From Armatimonadota bacterium (GTDB taxonomy: Bacteria > Bacillota > Desulfotomaculia > Desulfotomaculales > Nap2-2B): a DNA stretch of 38,858 nucleotides. The stretch's first letter is position 1; the number at the start of each line of letters is the position of its first letter. The stretch covers positions 1 to 38,858 of the forward strand of contig JAIMBK010000028.1 of the NCBI GenBank assembly GCA_023511535.1, written 5' to 3'. Both the position numbers and the translations under genes were made by a program. The notes beneath the pieces were generated by a model. It ran no database searches, was not told where the DNA came from, and saw only the letters and a program-made list of their open reading frames with translations. Positions 1 through 7,678 of the stretch are shown piece by piece.

Positions 1-129
1 GATAAACCGAAGATTTCTTTCACTGATTTTACGACTATGGTGGTTATGAATGAGTTTAAAATCTCAAGAATCTTAACAGATGACGGTCATTTCACCCAGG
101 TAGGAATGGGTTACCTTAAGTTACCATAA
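1..129 (+). CDS. PIN-domain (VapC-like) toxin, C-terminal end only
   Basis: Frame 1 is open from the window edge to a TAA at 127-129 and gives 42 residues. They read like the last third of a PIN-domain ribonuclease: an S-x-T-D-F segment (residues 7-10), the usual acidic residue that helps bind the metal, then a short helix, then ILTDDGHF (residues 24-31), the common ending where a strand is followed by the last acidic residues and a phenylalanine. PIN toxins cut RNA, usually in a pair with a small antitoxin; here the partner and the N-terminal catalytic Asp lie outside the window. It ends 40 bp before the manC-like gene, which has its own ribosome site. The family call rests on a short stretch. 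Confidence 0.65.
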   Translation, partial: DKPKISFTDFTTMVVMNEFKISRILTDDGHFTQVGMGYLKLP

Positions 130-169
130 GCCTGGCGCTTCCTGTTTAAAATCAAAGGAGACGCGTTAG

Positions 170-1540
170 ATGAAGGTGATTATTTTAGCCGGCGGCAGCG
201 GTACCAGGTTATGGCCGCTTTCCCGCACAAACTTTCCGAAGCAGTTTTTAAAGCTTAAAAACAACCGTTCGCTTTTTCAAATGACTGTGGAAAGAAGTGT
301 CCGGTTGACTAATCTGTCCCAACTCTACGTCGTCACCAACGACGCGTATAAGTTTTTGGTGCTGGGCCAGATGGAAGAACTGGGCTATAAATTTGACGAG
401 GGCAATGTCCTCCTGGAGCCGGTGGGAAAAAATACCTTACCGGCGATCTTTTATGGGGTGAAAGAAATCGTGAGGTGCCACGGGGACGATCTGGTGGCGG
501 TTTTCCCTTCCGATCACCTGCTTGAAGACGGGCCGGAGTTTTTCAAAACCGTCCAAAAAGGCCGCCCCCTGGCCGCGGAATACCTGCTCACCTTCGGCGT
601 CAAGCCCGCGCGGCCCCACCCCGGCTACGGCTACATCAAGCCCGGCGAGCCTGTAGGCGCCGGCTACCGGGTGGCGGAATTTAAAGAGAAACCGGACGAA
701 AAAACGGCTCTGGCTTACGTTGAAAAAGGCTACCTGTGGAACAGCGGTATGTTTATGTTTCACACCGGCATTTTTGCCGGGGAGGTGCAGCGGTGCTGCC
801 CGGAGGTTGCCGAAGCCTTTCGCGCCGAAGACATCAACGAAATTTTCGAAAAGGTCCCCGCCGTTTCCATCGACTACGGGGTGATGGAAAAATCCGACCG
901 GGTGGCGGTGCTTCCCCTGGCGGTGAAGTGGAGCGACCTGGGCTCCTTCGACGCCTTCTTTGAGGAATTTCCCCAGGACGAAAGGGGCAACGTCGTCTTT
1001 AACGGCGGGATTTTGCTCGACGCGGCCGACAACCTGCTCTTCACGGACGGAGGGAAGCTGGCGGCGCTGATTGGGGTGCGCGATCTGATCGTGGTGGACG
1101 AAAAAGACGCTCTTTTAGTCTGCCCGAAAGACCAGGCCCAGCGGGTTAAAGAAGTGGTCGCCGCCTTGAAGGAGGCGGGGGACGAGCGGGCCGACATTCA
1201 CCTGACGGCGTATCGTCCCTGGGGCTCCTACACCATTTTGGAAGAAGGGTTTTTCTACAAGATCAAGCGAATCAGCGTTTTGCCCGGAAAGAAGCTCAGC
1301 TACCAGCTCCACCACCACCGCAGCGAACACTGGATCGTGGTCCGGGGGACGGCGAGGGTTACAGTGGAAGGGGTGGAAACCTTCGTGCGCAGCGGCGAGA
1401 GCACCTTCGTGCCGAGCGGCCAAAAGCACCGCCTGGAAAACCCCGGCAAGATTGTCCTGGAGGTCATCGAGGTGCAGCTGGGCGAGTACCTGGAGGAAGA
1501 CGACATCGTGCGCTTTGATGACGACTTCGGGCGGGAGTGA
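170..1540 (+). CDS. manC: Mannose-1-phosphate guanylyltransferase / mannose-6-phosphate isomerase (bifunctional, type II PMI)
   Basis: Makes GDP-mannose from mannose-1-phosphate and GTP, and by family knowledge may also interconvert fructose-6-phosphate and mannose-6-phosphate, feeding polysaccharide synthesis in the cytoplasm. The N-terminal nucleotidyltransferase domain starts with the signature GGSGTRLWPLSR (residues 8-19), where the Arg and Lys residues contact the nucleotide; PSDH follows near residue 113. A C-terminal cupin-type isomerase domain has the cluster QLHHHRSEHW (about residues 378-387) and ends with a FVPSGQKHR stretch. The 456-residue length is close to the usual 460-480 for two-domain ManC/AlgA proteins. 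The ATG at 170 is preceded by AAAGGAG at good spacing. It is probably part of the same surface-polysaccharide programme as the glycosyltransferase and sugar-transferase genes at 6.2-9.3 kb and the mutase at 35.5 kb, although accessory genes now lie between them. Confidence 0.93.
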   Translation: MKVIILAGGSGTRLWPLSRTNFPKQFLKLKNNRSLFQMTVERSVRLTNLSQLYVVTNDAYKFLVLGQMEELGYKFDEGNVLLEPVGKNTLPAIFYGVKEIVRCHGDDLVAVFPSDHLLEDGPEFFKTVQKGRPLAAEYLLTFGVKPARPHPGYGYIKPGEPVGAGYRVAEFKEKPDEKTALAYVEKGYLWNSGMFMFHTGIFAGEVQRCCPEVAEAFRAEDINEIFEKVPAVSIDYGVMEKSDRVAVLPLAVKWSDLGSFDAFFEEFPQDERGNVVFNGGILLDAADNLLFTDGGKLAALIGVRDLIVVDEKDALLVCPKDQAQRVKEVVAALKEAGDERADIHLTAYRPWGSYTILEEGFFYKIKRISVLPGKKLSYQLHHHRSEHWIVVRGTARVTVEGVETFVRSGESTFVPSGQKHRLENPGKIVLEVIEVQLGEYLEEDDIVRFDDDFGRE

Positions 1541-1674
1541 ACCCCGCCTTTTTGGAAAAAAGACAGGAATTCGAAGATGCGCTAATTTCATCCAGAGTAT
1601 GGTTTATTGCTGTAGAGCTTCTGGTGACATTTCAGGAGCTTTATGACTATTTACGCCAGTCTTTAAGAAACTAA
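1537..1674 (+). CDS. Possible 45-residue small protein between manC and the helicase
   Basis: A GTG at 1537 overlaps the manC stop codon (GTGA) and opens a 45-codon frame ending TAA at 1672-1674, 17 bp before the helicase start. The product would be helical and amphipathic, with an acidic/basic start (EKRQEFEDALI) and the core WFIAVELLVTFQELYDYL. The composition looks more protein-like than the other two frames. I do not recognise it. It could be a coupled small subunit for the helicase, the C-terminal remnant of a lost partner gene, or chance. No clear Shine-Dalgarno precedes the GTG, although coupling to manC would not need one. Confidence 0.3.
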   Translation: MNPAFLEKRQEFEDALISSRVWFIAVELLVTFQELYDYLRQSLRN

Positions 1675-1691
1675 TAATTGGGGAAATTAAA

Positions 1692-3926
1692 ATGGCTGTC
1701 AGGTTGCCTCTTGATCCAAATGAACAGGTGATATTATTAAGTCGGGCTGCCAGGACTTATGGTGAACGTGCTCAGGAACTGTACGTTAAGTCGTTGTTGG
1801 CTCGTGATTTTTCCACTGGCTTGCCCTCTGTGAAGGGGGAAGTGAATAAGTTCGAGAATTTTTTAATCGGCCTGGAGACGGTGGGTCATGATCTTTTTCA
1901 GCGTATTTCCGACGGGGTTTCGGGAAACGGCTTGTCTCCCTGGAAGGATTTAGTATGGCCTGCCTATCGTATCCGGAGAACACTGGGTTTTGACAAGAAG
2001 CTTGTAAAGGGTCAAAGCAAACCTGATGATTCTCTTTTTCTGGAAGTTATAGACGGAATTATTGCCAATCGCCAGCCGGAGCTGCGTTTCCATTTGCTTT
2101 GGGTGAATCTCGAAGAAGCAACGGAGCAAAGTCTTCGGTGGGATAAATACCTCTGGTCGGAAATCCGGCGGGCGTTTTTATTGGTTGCCAGAAAAAGCAA
2201 TGGGTTTGCTGATCTCGAGCTTGCCTTGCAGATTATTGAAGGATTACGGAAGCAGCAGCATCGTGAAGAGGAATTGATTACCCGGCCGGTGGATAATGTT
2301 TCTGAATATATGGCTCGGTTTATAACGCACACCGCCCTTCTCCGGGCGGTAGGTTTATATAATCTTGCCCGGGTGGTCGAAATAACTGCCCGTTTTATTA
2401 CAGAAGGTCCTGCCGGGGTTGCCTCCGGACGCCGGCTTTCCGCCGCAGGCGTAAAAGGGGAAATCGACCGGTTTATCTTTGGTGCCCGGGAGGCATTTCA
2501 AAAGTCGGATAGTTTTCTGGTCGTTCTGGCCGGTTACCTGGGTGCGGCGGCAAAAAAGATGGTTGATACCAGCTTTTTTTCCTTAACGCTCCCGCAAAGA
2601 GTAAAAGATTTACTTTCTTCGCTGGCGGGCAAAAAGGTAGAAAAGCCTGTTTTAGAGTTGTGGTATCCACAGAAAGAAGCAATCGACCAGCGTTTGCTTG
2701 ATCCCACCCGGACGGCGATTGTGCTCAGTCTTCCTACCAGTGCGGGTAAAACGTTGCTTGCTGAAATGGTGATTACACAAGTTTGGGGCGACCGGCCGGA
2801 GGCAAAAATTGTTTACCTGGCGCCAACCAGAGCGCTGGTTACACAGGTAAGTTTGACCTTAAAACGGGATCTCGGGCCTCAGGGGATTACTGTAAGGGTG
2901 GCGACCCCGGTTTTCGAGCTTGACCCCGTAGAAGACGAAGTTTTGAGGGAAAGTTTTGACGTTCTGGTTACTACACCTGAAAAATTGAACTTATTAATCC
3001 GGGAAGGACATCCCGCCGTTGAACAGGTTTCTCTCGTAATTGTCGACGAGGCACACAACCTGGCAGACAAGGAAAGGGGGGCCAGGCTGGAGCTTCTTCT
3101 GGCAATATTGCGCCGGGAGCGTCCGGACGTCCGCTTTCTTTTGATGACTCCTTTTATGTCCAATGCAACTGATGTGGTCTGGTGGCTGGGAGACGAAGCG
3201 GGGCAATCCATTGTTATTGACTGGAGGCCAAATGATCGAATTTTGGCTACGCTGGAAGCGGGCCGAAAGCAAAAGGGAGAGGAAACGCGGCCCATTATTT
3301 TTAAAACCCTGGAAACTGTTCACAGTGATTGTCCGACGGGGGTTGAAATTCCGATTGGAACTGCGCCGGAAAATGTCCAAGGTTCGAAAGAGCGGGTTAT
3401 CCGGGAGGCCGTCAAAAAATTTGTTCAGGCGAAAAAGGGCGGTATTCTTCTTTTGGCTGGTTCTCGTGAAGGTGCTCGGAAGTGGGCGGAAACTTTTGCG
3501 AAAGATGTTCCGCAGGAGGAGAAAGGCTCGTATCCATTAGATCTTGTAGCCCGGTTTTTAGAAACGGAAGCGGGAGGAGAACACCCGCTATCTAATCTAT
3601 TGAGAAAGCGGATAGCCTTTCACCACGCCGGACTTTCTTCAGAAGCAAGATATTTTGTCGAGAGGTTGGTCGAAGAAAAAGAAGTATCTGTCTTGTGTGC
3701 CACTACGACGCTTGCTCAGGGTGTTCATTTCCCCCTTGCAATTGCTATAATCGAATCTTTTCAACGTAGATATCGTAAAAACAAAAGGTTTTTCTGGGAA
3801 AACATCCCTCATTTTGAATTCTGGAATATAGTCGGCCGGGTGGGACGGACTCTTGAAGAGCCCCTGGGAGTGATTGTTTTTCCAGTAACAGAAAAAAACA
3901 CAGGCAGAAATGGGAGGAATACTTAA
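1692..3926 (+). CDS. Ski2-like DEAH superfamily 2 helicase, N-terminal part (frame-interrupted)
   Basis: Encodes an ATP-dependent nucleic-acid helicase. Visible motifs: a Q-motif-like WYPQKEA (residues 324-330), Walker A SLPTSAGKT (346-354), motif Ia APTRAL (377-382), TTPEKL (427-432), Walker B DEAH (452-455), motif III-like LMTPFMSNA (484-492), then HHAGLS, TTTLAQGVHFP and IVGRVGR in the second RecA domain (motifs IV-VI, Ski2/Hel308 style). The first 320 residues are a helical region with no motif I recognise. This frame ends at 3924-3926, shortly after motif VI, but the protein clearly continues in the -1 frame (see 3899-4933), giving about 1080 residues in all. Large Ski2-like helicases of this kind occur in phage-defence loci such as Hachiman (HamB), but no HamA/DUF1837 gene is present, so a defence role is inference. 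The gene is visibly A+T-richer than manC, which suggests transfer. Confidence 0.8.
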   Translation: MAVRLPLDPNEQVILLSRAARTYGERAQELYVKSLLARDFSTGLPSVKGEVNKFENFLIGLETVGHDLFQRISDGVSGNGLSPWKDLVWPAYRIRRTLGFDKKLVKGQSKPDDSLFLEVIDGIIANRQPELRFHLLWVNLEEATEQSLRWDKYLWSEIRRAFLLVARKSNGFADLELALQIIEGLRKQQHREEELITRPVDNVSEYMARFITHTALLRAVGLYNLARVVEITARFITEGPAGVASGRRLSAAGVKGEIDRFIFGAREAFQKSDSFLVVLAGYLGAAAKKMVDTSFFSLTLPQRVKDLLSSLAGKKVEKPVLELWYPQKEAIDQRLLDPTRTAIVLSLPTSAGKTLLAEMVITQVWGDRPEAKIVYLAPTRALVTQVSLTLKRDLGPQGITVRVATPVFELDPVEDEVLRESFDVLVTTPEKLNLLIREGHPAVEQVSLVIVDEAHNLADKERGARLELLLAILRRERPDVRFLLMTPFMSNATDVVWWLGDEAGQSIVIDWRPNDRILATLEAGRKQKGEETRPIIFKTLETVHSDCPTGVEIPIGTAPENVQGSKERVIREAVKKFVQAKKGGILLLAGSREGARKWAETFAKDVPQEEKGSYPLDLVARFLETEAGGEHPLSNLLRKRIAFHHAGLSSEARYFVERLVEEKEVSVLCATTTLAQGVHFPLAIAIIESFQRRYRKNKRFFWENIPHFEFWNIVGRVGRTLEEPLGVIVFPVTEKNTGRNGRNT
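3893..3899 (+). other. A AAA AAC slippery heptamer at the helicase frame change
   Basis: An A7 run (3892-3898) followed by C lies in the helicase gene so that the zero frame reads gaA AAA AAC. A -1 shift on this heptamer joins the upstream frame (ends 3926) to the downstream frame (codon CAC at 3899), and the joined protein continues without a stop to 4933. The geometry is that of a programmed -1 frameshift site, but a one-base deletion or a sequencing error in the homopolymer would look the same. Only a weak GGGAG lies upstream (about 3866-3870), and I see no strong hairpin just downstream. Confidence 0.6.
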
Positions 3927-4933
3927 GGCAGGACGCCACCCTGGTAAAAAGCGCTTTGCTGGGGGCTTTGGAGATTATTGAAAAGTACGGAGAAATCAAA
4001 TTTTCCACGGGTTTAATTAGGGAGCAGCTGGTTCTTTCCGATTTTTTGCAGTATATTTTGCATACACTGGCGGTGAACGACCTGGAGTACGTCCGGCAGG
4101 ATCTGGAGGGAGTTTTACGAGCCAGTTTTGTTTATTCGGAACTGAGAAAGGAAAATCCGGAAAAAGCCCATGATTTAATTAATTTGACCAGGGCGTATCT
4201 GGATTACCTGGAAAAGAAAAAGGGTTCTACGATCAAAGGTTTTGCCAGGCTTGCTGACGGAACCGGGTTCAGCAGTCCTTCGGTGGATGTTGTCTGGGAA
4301 AAATGGTTTGGTCGGGGAATTAGCGGCGACTGGCTACCCGACCGTCTTTTTCCGGATGGCGAAGAGACTAGTGATACTTTAGTCGAAGTTATTGAGACTT
4401 TATCCAGGATTCCGGAAGTTAAACTTGGTACGTATGAAGATGGTGAGTTCAGTCCCCTCCGAGTGGCCCGAATTGTTAATCGGTGGGTAAATGGCGCCTC
4501 TCTTGTACAAATTGCCCGCGAGGAATACAACGGTGATCTGTTAACCTGCACGCAGCACATTTATGGTGTGCTCACGAATATGATTCCCTGGGGACTTAGG
4601 GCGGTGCAAAAAATAGCTTTTGCCGGAGAAGATGAAGTTGATTGGGGTACTTTATCTCTTTTGCCGGCAATGGTATATCACGGGGTGCGTACAAAGGAAG
4701 CAGTGGCCTTGCGAATGTTAAATATTCCGCGGGTGGTGGCGGAAGGGCTGGCTGCGCAGTGGCGGCAAGCCGGGGAGGTAAAGTTTTCCAGGGCCGGAGA
4801 GTGGCTGGCGGAGACGACTCCGGAGCAGTGGGAGCGGGCTCTACCGCAGGGGAGTAAAATTAACGGACAGGAAGCAAAAAAGTTGTGGGAAATCCTGAGC
4901 GGGAACTTAAGCTGGAGGAAGGCTTTTGGCTAG
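3899..4933 (+). CDS. Ski2-like helicase, C-terminal part in the -1 frame
   Basis: This is the continuation of the helicase at 1692, read from the CAC at 3899 after the -1 shift: HRQKWEEYLRQDATLV, then a helical region to the TAG at 4931-4933, about 344 residues. A stand-alone start would be the TTG at 3956, but it has no ribosome site and would drop the helical segment that links it to motif VI, so I treat it as part of the same polypeptide. Helical repeats and a few Trp-rich stretches resemble the winged-helix and ratchet-like ends of Ski2-type helicases, but I cannot name a domain with confidence. The frame is intact for 345 codons with no further disruption. This argues that the break is recent, artefactual or programmed rather than old decay. 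Confidence 0.65.
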   Translation, partial: HRQKWEEYLRQDATLVKSALLGALEIIEKYGEIKFSTGLIREQLVLSDFLQYILHTLAVNDLEYVRQDLEGVLRASFVYSELRKENPEKAHDLINLTRAYLDYLEKKKGSTIKGFARLADGTGFSSPSVDVVWEKWFGRGISGDWLPDRLFPDGEETSDTLVEVIETLSRIPEVKLGTYEDGEFSPLRVARIVNRWVNGASLVQIAREEYNGDLLTCTQHIYGVLTNMIPWGLRAVQKIAFAGEDEVDWGTLSLLPAMVYHGVRTKEAVALRMLNIPRVVAEGLAAQWRQAGEVKFSRAGEWLAETTPEQWERALPQGSKINGQEAKKLWEILSGNLSWRKAFG

Positions 4934-5149
4934 TAGCGCAAGCAGCCGGAATTAGGCAAAATTTAAGGGTATATGTAAGAATATGAACGGGGTCGCCTAA
5001 CACAGCATACACAACTCACTACGTTCACCCAAATTCAGCTTTGCAGAAACCTCGTATTATACGGCTTTTGATGAAAGCGCTTGCGGAAGTTAAGCCGAAC
5101 GGTCATATTGATGGCCCGTTGCCCGAAGATGAACTGGAAGGGGTACTAA

Positions 5150-5174
5150 GGGGCCGGCGGAATAATTTAAGGGT
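5150..5174 (+). repeat. 25-bp sequence shared with 14777-14801
   Basis: Twenty-five identical bases beginning ggggccggcggaata occur here and at 14777-14801, in the same orientation and read in the same codon phase (RGRRNNLRV) in both places. Flanking sequences differ. Each copy sits in or beside a toxin-antitoxin or degraded region, which suggests a shared ancestral gene or a recombination point. Confidence 0.85.
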
Positions 5175-5361
5175 CAGGGCGGAAAAGCTGCTCCTCGAAA
5201 TTAACCGGGAAGATCTTTTTATTTCCAGCGTTGCGGTTACGGAATTTATGACAGGGATACTGCAGCCGGTGCGGGAGCAGGTGGAGAAAATGCTGCGGGA
5301 ACTTTACTTTTACCTTACGCCTACTTTCGAAGAGGCGACCTGCCGGAACATCTTTTTTGCC

Positions 5362-5391
5362 TTTGACATAAGAGATCAAAATGGTTATAAT
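5362..5391 (+). promoter_or_regulatory. Sigma-A promoter with both consensus hexamers (TTGACA, 18 nt, TATAAT)
   Basis: TTGACA at 5362-5367 and TATAAT at 5386-5391 are both perfect, with an 18-bp spacer. Transcription would start near 5398, about 27 bp before the antitoxin GTG at 5425. This is strong evidence that the Phd/VapC pair is a separate unit and that the open frame upstream is not part of the antitoxin. Confidence 0.8.
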
Positions 5392-5424
5392 GGCCTCAAA
5401 GGCTATTCTGGGGGAGGGGTAGTC

Positions 5425-5718
5425 GTGCAGGTAAGCCTGGCTGAAGCGAAGAAGGTCTTTTCTTCCCTGGTTAACCGCGTCGTTTATGGAAAAGAAAGGG
5501 TCATTCTCCTCTCACGAGGCAAACCCAAAGCAGCAATAGTAAGCATCGAGGACCTGAAAACCCTTGAATCCCTGGAGGCGGGCGGCAGCCGGCTGCGGGC
5601 GCTGGAGGAGGCTCACCGGCTGAGGCGAGAACTGGCTTCGTTTGCGCTTAAGCCTACGACCGCAGAACTGGACGCCATCCGCGGGGAGAGAACCGATGAG
5701 TTTGACCGTATGCGTTGA
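5425..5718 (+). CDS. Phd/YefM-family antitoxin
   Basis: Antitoxin of a type II toxin-antitoxin pair: it binds the promoter DNA through its N-terminal Phd/YefM fold and neutralises the VapC toxin with its C-terminal tail. The family pattern is clear: QVSLAEAKKVFSSLVNRV, then ERVILLSRGKPKAAIVSIEDLKTL, the region in which Phd proteins dimerise and contact DNA, followed by a charged helical tail. I chose the GTG at 5425 because GGGGAGG (5411-5417) lies 7 bp upstream and the promoter at 5362-5391 is correctly placed; the longer frame from 5041 would add a PIN-like remnant. The product is 97 residues. It overlaps the vapC start by 23 bp, so the two are translationally coupled. It probably represses its own promoter. 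Confidence 0.85.
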   Translation: MQVSLAEAKKVFSSLVNRVVYGKERVILLSRGKPKAAIVSIEDLKTLESLEAGGSRLRALEEAHRLRRELASFALKPTTAELDAIRGERTDEFDRMR

Positions 5719-6118
5719 TGCCAGCTTTGCTTTAAAACTCGTTTTAAACGAAGAAGATAGTGAAGCGGTGGCTAAAAAGTGGGAAGAGTGGGCAAAGCAG
5801 AATAGAGCCGTGATCGCTCCGCATCTTTTCTTCTGCGAGGTAGTCGCCGTCCTGCGCAATAAGGTATGGCGCAAGGAACTGACCCCCGCCCAGGGAAAGC
5901 AGGGACTGGCAATTATTCTGGCGCAGGGCGTTTCGCCCTGGCATGCGCAGGAATTGAATTTAAAGGCCTGGGAAATTGCCGAAAAGCTTCTTTTACCTAC
6001 TGCTTATGACGCTTTTTACGTGGCGGTGGCGGCACTCACGGGATACAAATTCTGGACGGGAGACCGCCGGTTGCGGGACAGGCTCAAGGCCCTGGACGTG
6101 CAAACAGGGGAGCTTTAA
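5696..6118 (+). CDS. vapC: VapC-like PIN-domain toxin
   Basis: A PIN-fold ribonuclease, expected to cleave RNA with metal ions when freed from the antitoxin. The four acidic residues are visible: D8 (VCVDASF), E48 (FFCEVVAVL), D105 (TAYDAFYVA) and D123 (FWTGDRRL). The length is 140 residues, typical of VapC. The start is the ATG at 5696 inside the antitoxin gene; a longer in-frame reading upstream gives only antitoxin antisense-phase sequence. It shares the operon and promoter of the Phd antitoxin. The Phd plus PIN pairing, rather than AbrB or RHH plus PIN, is common in thermophilic Clostridia and cyanobacteria. Confidence 0.88.
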   Translation: MSLTVCVDASFALKLVLNEEDSEAVAKKWEEWAKQNRAVIAPHLFFCEVVAVLRNKVWRKELTPAQGKQGLAIILAQGVSPWHAQELNLKAWEIAEKLLLPTAYDAFYVAVAALTGYKFWTGDRRLRDRLKALDVQTGEL

Positions 6119-6218
6119 AGAAAAATTTTGCAGTGTTGCCATCCTTCTTTGTCATTTTGTGGTCTTCTTTGCCAGTAGCCTTTCACGGGAAATAGTTCAA
6201 GGGGAGGCTTCTTTACTT

Positions 6219-7463
6219 TTGGCTGAACTCAAGATCCTTCAGGTCATTACCCTTTCCGAAACGGGCGGGGCGCAAAAGGTACTCTACCATCTGGTGGCCG
6301 GGCTTTCCCCGGCCTCTTTTGACGTTACGGTGGCCTGCGCGCCGGGCGGGGAACTGGTCCGGTGGCTGCGGGAGCTGGGGTGGGTGCGGGTGGTGGAAGT
6401 GCCCCACTTGCGCCGGGAAATTTCGCTGCTGCGCGATACGGCGGCTTTTCTGGCGCTTTACCGCTTGATGCGCCGGGAGCGCTTCGACGTGGTGCACTGC
6501 CACAGCTCCAAGGCGGGGATCCTCGGCCGGCTGGCGGCCCGGCTGGCCGGGGTGAAAAAGGTTATTTTCACGGCGCACGGCTGGGGAATCACCCCGGAGC
6601 AGGGGAGGTTAGAACGGTTTTTTTATACCTGGGTGGAGCGCCTGGTGGGGCTGGCGAGCACCTGGGTTGTTTGCGTTTCGCGGGCCGATTGGGAGCGGGG
6701 GGTAAAGGAGAGGCTGGCCCCGGCAGCGAAGCTGAAGGTGATTTACAACGGCGTGCCGCCGCCGGGCGGGGCGGAAAAAGGAGTTGCGCTGCGGGCGGAA
6801 CTGGGCCTGCCGGACGACGCCCTGGTGGTGGGCACGGTGGGCCGACTGTGCGCCCAAAAAGACCCGCTTTTTTTCCTGGAGGTGGCGCGGCGTTTGTTAT
6901 CCGGGTCCAGCGGCGATGCTCCGCTCCGGGATGATTCAGCGGCAGATTCCTTCCCGCTGCCCGCGGCGGCATCACCGCCGGCGACGGTCCGCCGGGAGTT
7001 CCCGGAACTTTCTGCGGAGTTGAGCGAAAAACTTTTCTTTATCCTGATCGGGGACGGGCCTTTAAGGCAAGAGTGTCTGGATTTTATTGATCGCTACGAT
7101 TTGCGGCGGCGGATTTTTTTGCTGGGCGCCCGGGAGGACGCCGCGCGCCTGCTGGCCGGCTTTGACGTTTTCTGCCTCTTTTCCCGGTGGGAGGGGCTGC
7201 CGCTGGCGATCCTGGAGGCCATGCAGCGCGACCGGCCGGTGGCGGCCGCCGCGGTGGGGGGCGTCCCGGAGCTGGTGCGGGAAGGGGAGACGGGGTTTTT
7301 GGTGCCCCCCGGTGCCGTGGGGAAGGCCGTGCGGGCGGTCGCCGCCCTTTTAAAGGACCCCGGGTTGCGCCAACGGATGGGGGAGGCCGGGCGCCGGGCG
7401 GTCCGGGAAAAGTTTTCCCTGGAGGAAATGGTGGCTGGCTATCAGTACCTTTATTTGGCATAA
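6219..7463 (+). CDS. Glycosyltransferase family 4 (GT-B), polysaccharide biosynthesis
   Basis: Transfers a sugar from a nucleotide-sugar donor to a lipid-linked or glycan acceptor at the cytoplasmic face of the membrane. The N-terminal acceptor domain begins with LKILQVITLSETGGAQKVLY (about residues 4-23), including the glycine-rich loop usual for GT4; HGWG lies near residue 120. The C-terminal donor domain has GTVGRL, GDGPLR and the E-x7-E segment EGLPLAILEAM (about 325-335), followed by VPELVREGETGFLVPPG. I chose TTG 6219, with GGGGAGG at 6201-6207; longer readings upstream run antisense to vapC. The length is 414 residues. An Ala/Pro/Ser-rich insert at about residues 228-268 lengthens the donor domain linker. 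The product sugar cannot be told from sequence. It lies just upstream of the initiating sugar transferase, consistent with an exopolysaccharide operon. Confidence 0.9.
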   Translation: MAELKILQVITLSETGGAQKVLYHLVAGLSPASFDVTVACAPGGELVRWLRELGWVRVVEVPHLRREISLLRDTAAFLALYRLMRRERFDVVHCHSSKAGILGRLAARLAGVKKVIFTAHGWGITPEQGRLERFFYTWVERLVGLASTWVVCVSRADWERGVKERLAPAAKLKVIYNGVPPPGGAEKGVALRAELGLPDDALVVGTVGRLCAQKDPLFFLEVARRLLSGSSGDAPLRDDSAADSFPLPAAASPPATVRREFPELSAELSEKLFFILIGDGPLRQECLDFIDRYDLRRRIFLLGAREDAARLLAGFDVFCLFSRWEGLPLAILEAMQRDRPVAAAAVGGVPELVREGETGFLVPPGAVGKAVRAVAALLKDPGLRQRMGEAGRRAVREKFSLEEMVAGYQYLYLA

Positions 7464-7480
7464 CGCCTTTGATCATCTGG

Positions 7481-7504
7481 TTATTTTGATATTTATTTTG
7501 ATAT
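7481..7504. repeat. Tandem 12-bp repeat (TTATTTTGATAT x2)
   Basis: Two perfect adjacent copies of ttattttgatat just downstream of the GT4 gene. This is part of the 336-bp stretch 7464-7799, which is A+T-rich at the left and has no recognised RNA or terminator; its other contents are the repeats at 7634-7678 and the small frame at 7645-7800. Confidence 0.8.
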
Positions 7505-7633
7505 GTTCAATCTGTGGGATACGATAATAATTATCATAAGTTACTTTGCCCGGGTTTTCCTGGAGAAATATGGCAGATATAACAATTCTGGTTTAATCTG
7601 CCTATCCGGGTAGGAAAAACAGAAAAGTTCGGC

Positions 7634-7678
7634 GAATAATACCGATGAATAATACCGATCAGAAGCCCGATCAGAAGC
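7634..7678. repeat. Two adjoining short tandem repeats (13 bp x2, then 12 bp x2)
   Basis: GAATAATACCGAT occurs at 7634-7646 and 7647-7659; the end of the second copy begins CCGATCAGAAGC, itself repeated at 7655-7666 and 7667-7678. Slippage-type duplications in an intergenic leader are a plausible origin. In the small frame at 7645 the second repeat encodes TDQKPDQK. Confidence 0.8.

Larger units (their letters stand above)
5041..5424 (+). pseudogene. Remnant of a PIN-domain protein upstream of the Phd/VapC pair
   Basis: An open frame, formally from a TTG at 5041 (next ATG at 5069), runs without stop into the antitoxin gene. Residues about 58-100 (REDLFISSVAVTEFMTG, then LRELYFYLTPTFEEA) look like the middle of a PIN domain, the strand carrying the conserved Glu and the following helices. 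The N-terminal catalytic Asp segment and the C-terminal Asp segments are missing, so it cannot be an intact PIN nuclease. The first 45 residues look unrelated and contain RGRRNNLRV, encoded by a 25-bp sequence shared with 14777-14801. No ribosome site precedes 5041. The downstream sigma-A promoter lies inside this segment, so it is probably debris that fuses to the antitoxin only by lack of a stop. Confidence 0.5.

Noticed and set aside
5976..6218. An N-terminal extension of the GT4 protein
   Set aside because: It reads over the end of vapC in another phase; GT4 proteins begin at the LKILQV strand, and TTG 6219 has a ribosome site.
7481..7678. CRISPR array
   Set aside because: The repeats are short, adjacent and only two copies each, with no spacers.
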